The notes under the pieces were generated by a model. It was not told where the DNA came from and did not search any database. It worked only from the letters and a program-made list of their open reading frames with translations. From NCBI GenBank assembly GCA_024225035.1, contig JAAEMX010000025.1, positions 1-64,000 of the forward strand: DNA of 64,000 nucleotides, in the 5' to 3' direction. The first letter of the stretch is position 1. Each line of letters begins with the position of its first letter. Position numbers and translations under genes: made by a program. Positions 9,743 to 17,894 of this stretch are shown piece by piece. This DNA is from Lentisphaerota bacterium (lineage in GTDB: Bacteria > Verrucomicrobiota > Lentisphaeria > Victivallales > Victivallaceae).

Positions 9743-10855
9743 TTACCCCCCGGTTTGGGAAAGCTCCCAGTTGGCTATTTCCTGGTAGATTTGATCGTCT
9801 TCTGCTTCTAAAACCCAAAATGTAAGACCAGCCAAACCATATTTATCATGCCGCAAAAGTCGCAATCTTTTTGAAACTGTTTTTGCATCACCTATATATG
9901 CACGATAAGTTGAATTTTGATATGTGAAATCAACCCATGATTCTTTTGTGTCATCTTCCCAATTTAAAGGACCTGTATACTGTTCCCGTAACCATTCATA
10001 ACTTCTAAAGTTGACAGAATCAGCTTGATAGGAATTTTCTCCAGTCTTTTTCCATATACGTACAAAATTGTGTAAGCCTAATTGTGTTTTACTTGCAGGT
10101 AAGCCTTTTTCTATAATCATATAATTAAGACATTCATCTAACCAATCATATTTAGCTATTGCGTTTGGTACATCTGCTCCTTTATCAAAATTATTATCAA
10201 AACCCATAATTTTGAAACGCCATACTTGTGAAACTTGACCAATTTTTTCTATATCAAATAACTCAAAACCTTCATCGCTTTCGTTTACACATTTAATAGT
10301 AACAGATAATTTTTTACCTTTAGCGTCCAGGGCTATGGCCAAGTCTTCTATAAATAATGGAAATGTTTTCCTGCCATCAACAATTGGACTAGCTTCAAAG
10401 TTAAGGTCCCAGCCATCAAAATTATATTTTACTGCATCGTTTACAAGGTTATCAATTAATGTTTGTCTAGCTTCTGGATTATTAATAATTTGTTCAATCT
10501 GACTACCGGAAGTGGTATCAGGAATCCAGCCATCTGCTATTGTCGGTAAAACTAATGTACCATTGTCATGAGCTTTATTTACAATTGAAGCTCCTTGCCC
10601 ATCTATATTATATACATCACGTTGATAAATTGATCCATCTACTTTATATGCGCCATCGCCATAATCTGATGTGCCAATATTGTACCAATATGGATTAATT
10701 TCAGTAAAAAGTTCATTATTATCAGCGTATTTTTTAAATCCTTTATTTATCATATCTGCAGTATCATTTATCCAACCTGCAAGTTCAACTGCATATGATA
10801 AATTAATAAATAATGAAAACATTATTAAAATACAACTTATTTTTTTAAAATTCAT
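9743..10855 (-). CDS. Secreted glycoside hydrolase family 18 protein
   Basis: A 370-residue protein with a signal peptide (about residues 1-22, ending LSYAV) and a GH18 TIM barrel. The active-site strand reads DGWDLNFE (147-154), with Glu154 as the expected acid and Asp150 assisting; WVLEAEDD near the end is the closing strand. GH18 enzymes cleave chitin, chitooligosaccharides or the chitobiose core of N-glycans; this one looks nearer the cytosolic ENGase-type architecture, but I am not certain. Shine-Dalgarno AAGGAG precedes the ATG. The gene is visibly more AT-rich than prfB and the isomerase and is bracketed by duplicated hairpins, suggesting insertion. Confidence 0.85.
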   Translation of the reverse strand: MNFKKISCILIMFSLFINLSYAVELAGWINDTADMINKGFKKYADNNELFTEINPYWYNIGTSDYGDGAYKVDGSIYQRDVYNIDGQGASIVNKAHDNGTLVLPTIADGWIPDTTSGSQIEQIINNPEARQTLIDNLVNDAVKYNFDGWDLNFEASPIVDGRKTFPLFIEDLAIALDAKGKKLSVTIKCVNESDEGFELFDIEKIGQVSQVWRFKIMGFDNNFDKGADVPNAIAKYDWLDECLNYMIIEKGLPASKTQLGLHNFVRIWKKTGENSYQADSVNFRSYEWLREQYTGPLNWEDDTKESWVDFTYQNSTYRAYIGDAKTVSKRLRLLRHDKYGLAGLTFWVLEAEDDQIYQEIANWELSQTGG

Positions 10856-11049
10856 AACAACTCCTTCGTTTAAGTTTTTTGAGAAAATAATAGCTAATAA
10901 ATAAGCGTTATTGCAATAGACAGCTAAATCGTTTTAGTGTTCTGTTATAAAAAAATATTGAGAGCATAAAATCCCGGCAGTGGGAAAATGGTTTCATTTT
11001 TCTCCTTTTTGTATGCTCATGGAAGCAAAAAACTAGTATAATATTTTCA

Positions 11050-11085
11050 AAAACCGTCATCTGTTCAGGTGGCGGTTTTATTTTA
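11050..11085 (+). repeat. Second copy of the 9671 hairpin (terminator-like)
   Basis: The stem AAAACCGTCA pairs with TGGCGGTTTT (one G-U pair) around a short loop and is followed by ATTTTATT. Sequence, loop and tail match the 9671-9709 terminator closely, so the two are homologous copies on either side of the GH18 gene. It precedes prfB by about 140 bases. Confidence 0.75.
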
Positions 11086-11223
11086 TTACATATAAAGAAG
11101 AAGCATAAACGCTTAAATTCGGCTTGGGATTTGCTTTTTCTTCTGTAGGCCTTTAAATTTATCGGATAATAATATAATAATAACATCGCGAAACTAAGCA
11201 TTATTGCTTAACAGGAGACTCTG

Positions 11224-12327
11224 ATGACTTTTGACGAAGTTAAATCTTGCTGCTCAGGGGCCAGGAAGCGCGTTGACCATCTTTATAACTTCCTGAAGAT
11301 TGCTGAAAAAGCCGAGCAGATGAAAAATATTGAACAGCAGATGTCAGCACCTGATTTCTGGGATAAAAAAGAAAAGGCGCAGGCAACTATGGCTGAACTC
11401 AGCAGTTGCAAAAACCTGCTGGAACCTTTTAAGCGCCTGACTTCTCAAGTCGATGACTTCGAGGTGATGATTGAGCTGGTTGAAGAAGATCCTGATATGC
11501 TGGAGGAAGCTGAAGAAAGCTGGGCGCAACTGTCTGCGGAGCTCGACAAAATTGAGCTGCTCAGTTACCTTTCCGGTAAATTTGACCGCAGTAATGCCTA
11601 TTTCTCTATTCACGCCGGAGCAGGGGGCACTGAATCCTGTGACTGGGCCAATATGCTCATGCGTATGTATCGCCGCTTTTTCGAACGCCGCGGTTGGAAA
11701 GACGAAATCATGGAAAGCTCTCCCGGTGATGAAGCCGGAATTAAGAGCATCACTATTCGTGTTGAAGGCGAGTTTGCTTACGGCTACCTGAAAGCGGAAA
11801 AAGGTGTTCACCGTCTGGTCAGGATTTCACCATTTGACAGCAATGCGCGCCGTCATACGTCATTTGCGTCTGTTGATGTTTTTCCTGAACTTGATGATGA
11901 TATTGATATTGAAATTGAAGAAAAAGACTTACGCATCGACACTTATCGTGCCAGCGGTGCTGGTGGTCAGCACGTTAACACAACTGACAGTGCGGTACGT
12001 ATCACACATATTCCGAGCAACTTGAGCGTGGCTTGTCAGAATGAGCGATCTCAGCACAAAAACCGTGCTACAGCAATGAAGATGTTGAAAGCTAAACTCT
12101 TTGAGCTGGAAGAAGAAAAACGCCGTAACGAGGCCGATGTACTGCGTGGCGAAAAGACCGAGATGGGATGGGGTAATCAGATTCGATCCTATGTACTGCA
12201 CCCATATCAAATGGTTAAAGACTTGCGGACAGAGGTCGAAACCGGAAACACCTCGGCAGTCCTTGACGGTGACCTTGATAAATTTGTAGAGGCTTGGCTT
12301 AAAACAGGTGGAAAGTCTGTAAAATAA
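11224..12327 (+). CDS. prfB: Peptide chain release factor 2
   Basis: RF2 recognises UGA/UAA stop codons and triggers peptidyl-tRNA hydrolysis. The codon-recognition tripeptide SPF is at 202-204 and the catalytic GGQ at 247-249; flanking RRHTSF and SQHKN segments match RF2 rather than RF1. Length 367 is normal. The 5' end reads straight through where many bacteria carry the autoregulatory programmed +1 frameshift (CUU UGA C): here the codons are sense (YNFLK), so the frameshift control is absent. Shine-Dalgarno AGGAGA precedes the ATG. Confidence 0.97.
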   Translation: MTFDEVKSCCSGARKRVDHLYNFLKIAEKAEQMKNIEQQMSAPDFWDKKEKAQATMAELSSCKNLLEPFKRLTSQVDDFEVMIELVEEDPDMLEEAEESWAQLSAELDKIELLSYLSGKFDRSNAYFSIHAGAGGTESCDWANMLMRMYRRFFERRGWKDEIMESSPGDEAGIKSITIRVEGEFAYGYLKAEKGVHRLVRISPFDSNARRHTSFASVDVFPELDDDIDIEIEEKDLRIDTYRASGAGGQHVNTTDSAVRITHIPSNLSVACQNERSQHKNRATAMKMLKAKLFELEEEKRRNEADVLRGEKTEMGWGNQIRSYVLHPYQMVKDLRTEVETGNTSAVLDGDLDKFVEAWLKTGGKSVK

Positions 12328-12404
12328 TTTTAGAGGATTAGCCTTAGCGTTAAAATTTAAATCGACATTCGCCCAGTTTGAAATTATATTCGGGGGATTC
12401 ATTT

Positions 12405-12962
12405 ATGCCTAAGAGCGAAAAAGAAAAGATGCTTGCCGGAGATCTTTACAGTCCGGCTGATCCGCAGCTTGCGACCGAACGACTGGCAGCCCGTCAATTC
12501 TGCCATAAATACAACAATATTTCGCCGGAGCTAGAAACTCAACGAGCTGATGCTTTGCGTGAAATGTTTCCGAATGCCGGAGAGGAGTTGTTTATTGAGC
12601 CGCCTTTCTGCTGTGACTACGGGGGCAATATCAAGTTTGGAAAAAATGTCTATATTAACTTCTACTGCACCATTTTGGACAGCGCTCAGGTCACGATTGG
12701 CGATAATGTCATGATTGCGCCGAATGTCCAGATTTATACTGCTTATCATCCTTTAAATGCTGTTGAAAGAAACAAAGGGCCTGAGCTGGCCTCACCAATT
12801 ACCATTGGTACAAATGTATGGCTCGGTGGTGGAGTAATTATACTGCCAGGAGTCGCTATTGGGGACAACACTACAATTGGCGCGGGCAGCGTTGTAACCA
12901 AAAGCATACCATCGAACGTCCTTGCTGTTGGGAATCCGTGCAGAGTAATCCGAGAAATATAA
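12405..12962 (+). CDS. Sugar O-acetyltransferase, LbH hexapeptide family (copy 1)
   Basis: A cytoplasmic acetyl-CoA:sugar O-acetyltransferase of the maltose/galactoside acetyltransferase type. The N-terminal Mac domain reads EKEKMLAGDLYSP-DPQL. The left-handed beta-helix repeats include the active-site region (YTAYHPL, catalytic His) and IGAGSVVTKSIPSNVLAVGNPCRVIR. The frame opens at 12378, but ATG 12405 has GGGGGA upstream and gives 185 residues, the same length as the neighbouring copy. The pair is a tandem duplication. Confidence 0.92.
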   Translation: MPKSEKEKMLAGDLYSPADPQLATERLAARQFCHKYNNISPELETQRADALREMFPNAGEELFIEPPFCCDYGGNIKFGKNVYINFYCTILDSAQVTIGDNVMIAPNVQIYTAYHPLNAVERNKGPELASPITIGTNVWLGGGVIILPGVAIGDNTTIGAGSVVTKSIPSNVLAVGNPCRVIREI

Positions 12963-13113
12963 GGTTCTTATTTTGAAGGCTTCAGTAAGCGTCAATATAA
13001 GGACTATTTTTGTTTGATGAAGATATTATTATATGACTATTTGTTTATGATACTATTTAGATCACTTGAACCTGGCGGAATTGAACTTTTTATTTTAACA
13101 GGAGAAAATTGCC

Positions 13114-13671
13114 ATGATCAAAAGTGAAAAAGAAAAAATGTTTGCTGGTGAACTTTATACCCCTGCTGACCCGCAACTTACCCGTGAGCGTTTACTGTCA
13201 CTTCAGCTTTGTAATAGATACAATAAAACAAGTCCGGACGCTGAAATTATGCGTACCGATATTCTACATGACATGTTTCCAGATGCAGGAAAGGGGTTGC
13301 TCATTGAACCACCTTTCATTTGTCATTATGTAAACAATATTAAGTTCGGTAAAAATGTTTGTATAAACTTTAATTGCACAATACTGAACGGCGTTCCGGT
13401 TACGATTGGCGATAATGTCATGATTGCCCCGAATGTTCAGTTTTATACAGCACATCACCCTATTGAGGCAGAAGAAAGGATTAAGGGCCCCGAATTTGCT
13501 TCTCCTATAACTGTAGGCAATAAAGTCTGGATAGGAGGTGGTGCAATTATACTGCCGGGGGTCACGATTGGAAATAATACTACTATCGGCGCCGGGAGCG
13601 TGGTTACAAAAGATATACCGCCCAATGCGGTTGCTGCAGGAAATCCCTGTCGTGTAATCCGAAAAATCTGA
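13114..13671 (+). CDS. Sugar O-acetyltransferase, LbH hexapeptide family (copy 2)
   Basis: 185 residues, strongly similar to the gene just upstream over its whole length (EKEKMFAGELYTPADPQL, YTAHHPI active-site His, IGAGSVVTKDIPPN). It has its own Shine-Dalgarno (AACAGGAG) and a 150-base spacer, so it may be expressed separately. Divergence across the whole length suggests an old duplication and perhaps different acceptor sugars. Cytoplasmic trimer expected from the family. Confidence 0.92.
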   Translation: MIKSEKEKMFAGELYTPADPQLTRERLLSLQLCNRYNKTSPDAEIMRTDILHDMFPDAGKGLLIEPPFICHYVNNIKFGKNVCINFNCTILNGVPVTIGDNVMIAPNVQFYTAHHPIEAEERIKGPEFASPITVGNKVWIGGGAIILPGVTIGNNTTIGAGSVVTKDIPPNAVAAGNPCRVIRKI

Positions 13672-13698
13672 CTGTCTGAATTAAATGCGGAGGAAGGT

Positions 13699-14097
13699 AT
13701 GGTTTTGTCTGATCAGGTCACTGTTTATCAGAAAGGTGAACTTTATTGGGCTGATGCAACAAAAGTCGTTGCTACAACAGTTGGTAAAGCATGGCAGGCG
13801 ATTGAAACTGCTTTGCTGCATATTCCAGATGTCTCTACTGCAGCTCATGAAGCAGTAAAGGTGGAGCGTGTCAGTGAGGACAGTCCATTACTTGCTGTTG
13901 GCAACAAGGTTCTTGCGAGCAATTCCATGCTTGGCGGAATAATAAAACTACCTATGGAGCTGTGCGTTACTGAAGTCGAGCCTGAAAGCTATATATGGAT
14001 TTCTATAACCGTATTTCGCCAGCATTTTGCTGATGTGGATTTCAAAATAGAGCAGGTTGGAGACAAAGCCAGACTTTCTTACAGACAGGGGTTTTAA
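13699..14097 (+). CDS. Hypothetical protein, unrecognised
   Basis: 132 residues preceded by a strong GGAGGAAGG. No signal peptide or membrane segment. The middle (ATTVGKAWQAIETALLHI) is helical and the rest looks beta-rich, with an end of VDFKIEQVGDKARLSYRQGF. It weakly recalls small DUF3568-like proteins but I cannot assign it. It starts 27 bases after the second acetyltransferase and may be co-transcribed with it. Confidence 0.6.
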   Translation: MVLSDQVTVYQKGELYWADATKVVATTVGKAWQAIETALLHIPDVSTAAHEAVKVERVSEDSPLLAVGNKVLASNSMLGGIIKLPMELCVTEVEPESYIWISITVFRQHFADVDFKIEQVGDKARLSYRQGF

Positions 14098-14254
14098 TAT
14101 AAACGAAACTTCATGGGCTGGGTGGGGAGATATATTACCTTTCGCCCACGTGAAATCCCCGAAACCGCGATGATATTTAATTTTTGGGTCAGCACCATAA
14201 AAAAATATGGATAAAAACTTTAGCTGAGTTCAGCAATATTTCCACAAAAAAAAC

Positions 14255-14298
14255 TTGACATGAGCAGGGGAGAAGCTTTATTTTATGCTCGACGAGCA
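14255..14298 (+). promoter_or_regulatory. Candidate arsC promoter with palindromic operator
   Basis: TTGACA at 14255-14260 is followed after 17 bases by a weak TTATTT -10. Just downstream lies an exact inverted repeat TGCTCG-A-CGAGCA (14286-14298) where a repressor could block transcription. No arsR gene is seen nearby, so an arsenic response is only inferred from the gene it precedes. Confidence 0.4.
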
Positions 14299-14379
14299 TT
14301 GCAAATAATGAAATCTTCCAAAAGAGTCATTTGTTGCGTTTGACTGTAAGGAGATTTCCTAACTATACAGGAGCGAAAA

Positions 14380-14826
14380 ATGATCAGAAAGCTGAAAATA
14401 TTGTTTTTATGTACTGGAAACTCGTGTCGCAGCCAGATGGCCGAAGGCTGGGTCCGCCATTTGAAAGGTGACAAGATTACGGTTTATTCAGCTGGCATCG
14501 AAACGCATGGACTCAACCCTAATGCTGTAAAAGTCATGGCTGAAGCCGGGGTTGATATTTCTGCACAGAGGTCTCAAAACATTTCTGAATTCATAGATAT
14601 TGATCTTGATTATGTTTTTACAGTTTGCGGTCATGCCAATGAAAACTGCCCATGGTTTCCTCCTTCCTGCAAAGTCATCCACGTCGGTTTCCCTGATCCA
14701 CCGCAAATGGCAAAGGAGCTCGCTGAAAAGGGAGCCTCAGAAGAAGAGCAGCTTAACTGCTACCGTGAAGTCCGCGACAAAATAAAAGCGCTTGTGGCTA
14801 CATTGCCAAGGGCATTATTAAAGTAG
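14380..14826 (+). CDS. arsC: Arsenate reductase, thioredoxin-coupled (LMW-PTPase fold)
   Basis: It reduces arsenate to arsenite in the cytoplasm. The phosphatase-like loop CTGNSCR begins at Cys11. The redox relay cysteines are at 83 and 90 (VCGHANENC), matching the Cys10/82/89 arrangement of the Staphylococcus pI258/Bacillus type, and FPDPP follows. Length 148 is normal. Shine-Dalgarno AGGAG is upstream. It stands alone: no arsR, acr3 or arsB adjoins, although an ArsB/NhaD-family transporter occurs at 52 kb. Confidence 0.93.
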   Translation: MIRKLKILFLCTGNSCRSQMAEGWVRHLKGDKITVYSAGIETHGLNPNAVKVMAEAGVDISAQRSQNISEFIDIDLDYVFTVCGHANENCPWFPPSCKVIHVGFPDPPQMAKELAEKGASEEEQLNCYREVRDKIKALVATLPRALLK

Positions 14827-14860
14827 CCGTTAGTGATTGGTTTTAAAGTTCAAAGTTCAT

Positions 14861-14882
14861 AAAAAAGCGGGGCTTGCCCCGC
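14861..14882 (-). terminator. Terminator, mainly for the papain-like gene on the minus strand
   Basis: GCGGGGC-TT-GCCCCGC (14867-14882) is flanked on the left by six A residues, which read as a U-tract on the minus strand. It lies 35 bases beyond the end of the leftward gene. It can also form behind arsC but lacks a T-run in that direction. Confidence 0.8.
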
Positions 14883-14916
14883 ATGGAAGTTTATCTAATT
14901 CATTGCAACAGTTAAT

Positions 14917-16173
14917 TCAATCGTCGTCATCATCGCTTGAGTCATCGCCAGAATCAGTTGACATAGTCGATGATCTTTCCTGGTTTTCATAACCAGCAAG
15001 CAAATTATCCCAATAATTCATATCTTCGGCAACATCAACTTTAGGTTTATAATGTTTAATCCCCGCAATGTTTCTTAAGTGTTTTTCATATTCAGTTTTT
15101 GATATTGCCTTAGCTTTGTAGGCTATATTGGGAATTTCAGTGATGAAAGCATATCTGCATGACAGCGACCCCACTGGCAGAATCAAACGGTTGATTTTTT
15201 GATCCAGTTTCTCCAGTAATTCACAAATAGTTAAAGGCATAGCTGTTTTGCATTCCTTCAAAAAAACTTTTACTGTTTCAACATGATTTCTGCCAGGATG
15301 AAGCTTAAGGTTATTTGCATAGTCATGAAGTAGTACTAGTGCGGCTTTTACACAATAGCCGTGCTGGATATATTTTTTACATAACTTGAAATAAGCATCT
15401 GGATATTTTGTATCATATTTGGTAACAATAGTAGGATTTTTATCAAATACTAAAGCATCACCTTGGTAATGCCATTCTGAAAGCTCCATTTGGTTTGCTT
15501 TGCTACTTGGAAAATGATACTTGAAAGAATTGTGCATAAAAAAGCTGTCATAAATTCCTACAGAATTAAGATAAGACACAACAAAGGCATTACAGTTGAA
15601 CCTTGCCTGATGAAATGACTTCTTCCAGTTTCGCTTGTAATCAGAGCTTAGAACAGAGTCATACAGGTAATCATAATCTTTAGAACTTATTTCATATGTC
15701 CTCGTATGGAGTGACGGCATTGCACGGTACTTGATATTATGCACTCTTTTGTAAATGGTGCTGTAGTGAACTTTTATAAAGGCATCAATAGAGTTTTTTC
15801 CAAATATAGAATGATCACCAAATTGGCTTTCTTCTGGATAAAACGAAATACAATGATCAACAATTACATGCTCACTGTTCCAGCATTTCTTTGAGAAAAT
15901 TATAGACGCATGGGGAAGAGTACCTTTTATCAATAAGCTATAATGCCTTGGGTGATGTACTGCATAACTGATATAAAAATGCTCATGACCACTTGATTGA
16001 CTTCTCGACTTGTGCATTGCCTGTTGACATGTTCTTTTGAAACCGTCTGGACTCAATTCACTTAAAGAACTGTTAGGCCAGGAAAAAGTGTGCAAGTCCT
16101 GATAAGTTAAAGACGCACACCTGATTTCTTCCGTAATTATTTTTTTTAATATTTGAAATTTGCTTTGCTTCAA
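14917..16173 (-). CDS. Orphan protein, possible permuted papain-like (NlpC/P60 or DUF4105-like) enzyme with acidic tail
   Basis: 418 residues, no clear signal peptide. A His-containing strand (HHPRHYSLLIKG, His77) comes before a Cys on a helix start (NCNAFVVSYLNSVGI, Cys194), with an aromatic-rich YDYLYDSVLSSDY helix between. This His-before-Cys order is that of circularly permuted papain-fold enzymes (amidases, deamidases, acyltransferases). The C-terminus is a run of Ser and Asp (DSGDDSSDDDDD). Residues 250-390 are helical and unrecognised. It is single, AT-rich, and has its own terminator. The assignment rests on motif order only and could be wrong. Confidence 0.55.
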   Translation of the reverse strand: MKQSKFQILKKIITEEIRCASLTYQDLHTFSWPNSSLSELSPDGFKRTCQQAMHKSRSQSSGHEHFYISYAVHHPRHYSLLIKGTLPHASIIFSKKCWNSEHVIVDHCISFYPEESQFGDHSIFGKNSIDAFIKVHYSTIYKRVHNIKYRAMPSLHTRTYEISSKDYDYLYDSVLSSDYKRNWKKSFHQARFNCNAFVVSYLNSVGIYDSFFMHNSFKYHFPSSKANQMELSEWHYQGDALVFDKNPTIVTKYDTKYPDAYFKLCKKYIQHGYCVKAALVLLHDYANNLKLHPGRNHVETVKVFLKECKTAMPLTICELLEKLDQKINRLILPVGSLSCRYAFITEIPNIAYKAKAISKTEYEKHLRNIAGIKHYKPKVDVAEDMNYWDNLLAGYENQERSSTMSTDSGDDSSDDDDD

Positions 16174-16280
16174 TATAGGTTGCTCTGATTATTTATACAA
16201 ATTAAGTTTGTTGTCAATAAAAATAGGGTTGAGTGTCTGTTTCCCGAAAGACGTATTGTCGTCTAATTTTAAAAATGATA

Positions 16281-16308
16281 TTGAAATTATTTTTTCAATA
16301 CTTATAAT
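16281..16308 (+). promoter_or_regulatory. Sigma-70 type promoter of the riboswitch-eno transcript
   Basis: TTGAAA at 16281-16286, a 16-base spacer and a consensus TATAAT at 16303-16308. Transcription would begin near 16315, a dozen bases ahead of the fluoride aptamer. Confidence 0.7.
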
Positions 16309-16327
16309 AGACTAGAGAAACCGAATA

Positions 16328-16378
16328 GGGTGATGGAGTTCACCTGTACAAACCGCCCGGTGTGGGCTGATGACTCCT
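16328..16378 (+). ncRNA. Fluoride riboswitch (crcB motif)
   Basis: The sequence carries the conserved blocks of the fluoride aptamer in order: GGGTGATGGAGTTCACC (16328-16344), AAACCGCCC (16350-16358) and GGGCTGATGACTCCT (16364-16378). The first block forms a stem (GGGTGA/TTCACC), the CCGCCC/GGGC segment the second, and GGAGTT pairs with GACTCC as the long-range stem. It starts right after a good promoter and overlaps a terminator, so it is a transcriptional ON switch. The downstream gene, enolase, is the classic fluoride-inhibited glycolytic enzyme. Confidence 0.93.
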
Positions 16379-16407
16379 TCTTTTATATAAAAGAAAGGGT
16401 TTTTTTA
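16373..16407 (+). terminator. Riboswitch-controlled intrinsic terminator
   Basis: CCTTCTTTTAT and ATAAAAGAAAGG (16375-16399) form an AU-rich hairpin with one bulged base, followed by seven T residues (16400-16406). The 5' arm shares the ACTCCTTC bases used by the fluoride-bound aptamer, so aptamer and terminator are mutually exclusive. Confidence 0.85.
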
Positions 16408-16493
16408 TGCACTGATTTTAAGCTTTTCTTATATTTTCCTTTTATTTTTCATCTATTTGCAATAAATTATAAGAACACACCGGGAGAAACATT

Positions 16494-17774
16494 ATGAAGA
16501 CTGTTATTAATTCTATCAATGCAATGGAGATACTTGACTCGCGCGGTAACCCCACAGTACGGGCTTTCTGTTCTCTGTCCGATGGGACTACATGTTCCGC
16601 TTCCGTTCCCTCCGGAGCTTCAACTGGTGAAAATGAAGCTGTTGAGTTGCGTGACGGCGACCCAAAACGTTACGGCGGAAAGGGAGTTTTGCGGGCAGTC
16701 GAAAATGTCAATAATATTATCGCGCCTGAAGTGTGCGGACTTGACCCGACCAGGCAGGTCGAAATAGACCGCTTAATGATAGATTTAGACGGTACAGAGA
16801 ATAAGTCTAAACTGGGGGCTAACGCTATTCTGGGAGTTTCCATGGCTGTTGCCCGAGCTGCCGCTATAGCTTCCGGACTGCCGCTGTACAAATACCTCGG
16901 CGGAGCTGAAGCGGTGCGTATTCCCACGCCGATGATGAATATCATTAATGGCGGTAAGCATGCTGATAACAGTGTGGATTTCCAGGAATATATGATTGTT
17001 CCGATGGGCGCTCCGACTTTCGCCGAAGGCCTGCGCTATAACGCTGAAACTTTTCATTGCCTCAAGAAAATCCTGCATGACCGCGGTTTGGCAACTTCGG
17101 TTGGAGATGAAGGCGGTTTCGCTCCATATTTAAGCTCAAACCAGGAAGCCTGTAAGGTAATTGTTGAGGCCATTGAAGCCGCCGGTTATGTGCCCGAGGA
17201 AGACATCGGTATTGCCATAGACCCGGCATCAACTTCTTTCTGGCATGACGGCAAATATGACTTGTCAAATTCCGGTGGCGGGATTCTGAACAGCACAGAG
17301 CTTACAGACCTGTACACTGTTATGATTGCCAAATACCCGATATTCCTGCTTGAGGACGGTCTTGCTGAGAATGACTGGGACGGTTTTAAAGAGCACACAA
17401 GGCGCTTGGGCAAGCAGATTGAGATTGTCGGCGATGATATTTATGTGACTAACACTAAATATATCGAGCGTGGAATTAGTGAAAAAACAACCAATGCAGC
17501 ACTGATCAAATTGAATCAAATCGGCACTGTTACAGAAACCATTGAGGCCGTGAGAATGTGCCATAGTGCTGGCTGGAAATGCTTGATCTCGCACCGCAGC
17601 GGCGAAACAGAAGATTCATTTTTGGCAGACTTTGCTGTCGCAATGGGAAGCGGTCAGCTTAAGTCCGGCTCAGCATGCCGTGGTGAACGCCTTGCCAAGT
17701 ACAACCGTTTGCTGGAAATTGAGGCTGAACTAGGCCCTGCTGCTGAATTCGAGAACCCATTTACCGTACATTAA
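16494..17774 (+). CDS. eno: Enolase (phosphopyruvate hydratase)
   Basis: It interconverts 2-phosphoglycerate and phosphoenolpyruvate in glycolysis. The 426 residues show the family marks: GASTGENEA (41-49), GDEGGFAP, magnesium ligands Asp243, Glu287 (LLEDGL) and Asp314 (VGDD), base Lys339 (LIKLNQIG) and SHRSGETED from 366. Shine-Dalgarno GGGAGAAA precedes the ATG. The transcript begins with a fluoride riboswitch, so expression is predicted to rise when fluoride, which inhibits enolase with Mg and phosphate, accumulates. Confidence 0.98.
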   Translation: MKTVINSINAMEILDSRGNPTVRAFCSLSDGTTCSASVPSGASTGENEAVELRDGDPKRYGGKGVLRAVENVNNIIAPEVCGLDPTRQVEIDRLMIDLDGTENKSKLGANAILGVSMAVARAAAIASGLPLYKYLGGAEAVRIPTPMMNIINGGKHADNSVDFQEYMIVPMGAPTFAEGLRYNAETFHCLKKILHDRGLATSVGDEGGFAPYLSSNQEACKVIVEAIEAAGYVPEEDIGIAIDPASTSFWHDGKYDLSNSGGGILNSTELTDLYTVMIAKYPIFLLEDGLAENDWDGFKEHTRRLGKQIEIVGDDIYVTNTKYIERGISEKTTNAALIKLNQIGTVTETIEAVRMCHSAGWKCLISHRSGETEDSFLADFAVAMGSGQLKSGSACRGERLAKYNRLLEIEAELGPAAEFENPFTVH

Positions 17775-17894
17775 CTAATGTCAGGACTGGAGCTCTTTCG
17801 GGAGTTCCGGCTGATTTATATTGTAAATTTGCGGCAGCTTTTGCTGCGTTGTTAAATAGATAACGTGTAGTTAACCTTTTTTGAGGATAATACC

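Noticed and set aside
10908..11201. Minus-strand frame of 97 residues upstream of prfB
   Set aside because: Phe/Lys/Arg-rich low-complexity translation across a hairpin and promoter region, no Shine-Dalgarno and no family resemblance.
14380..14826. Low-molecular-weight protein tyrosine phosphatase
   Set aside because: The fold is shared, but the three redox cysteines at 11, 83 and 90 match thioredoxin-coupled arsenate reductase.
17850..17866. Possible Rex operator (TTGTTAA-like half site) after eno
   Set aside because: Only one half matches the Rex consensus and it lies between eno and a DUF6062-like gene; not convincing.
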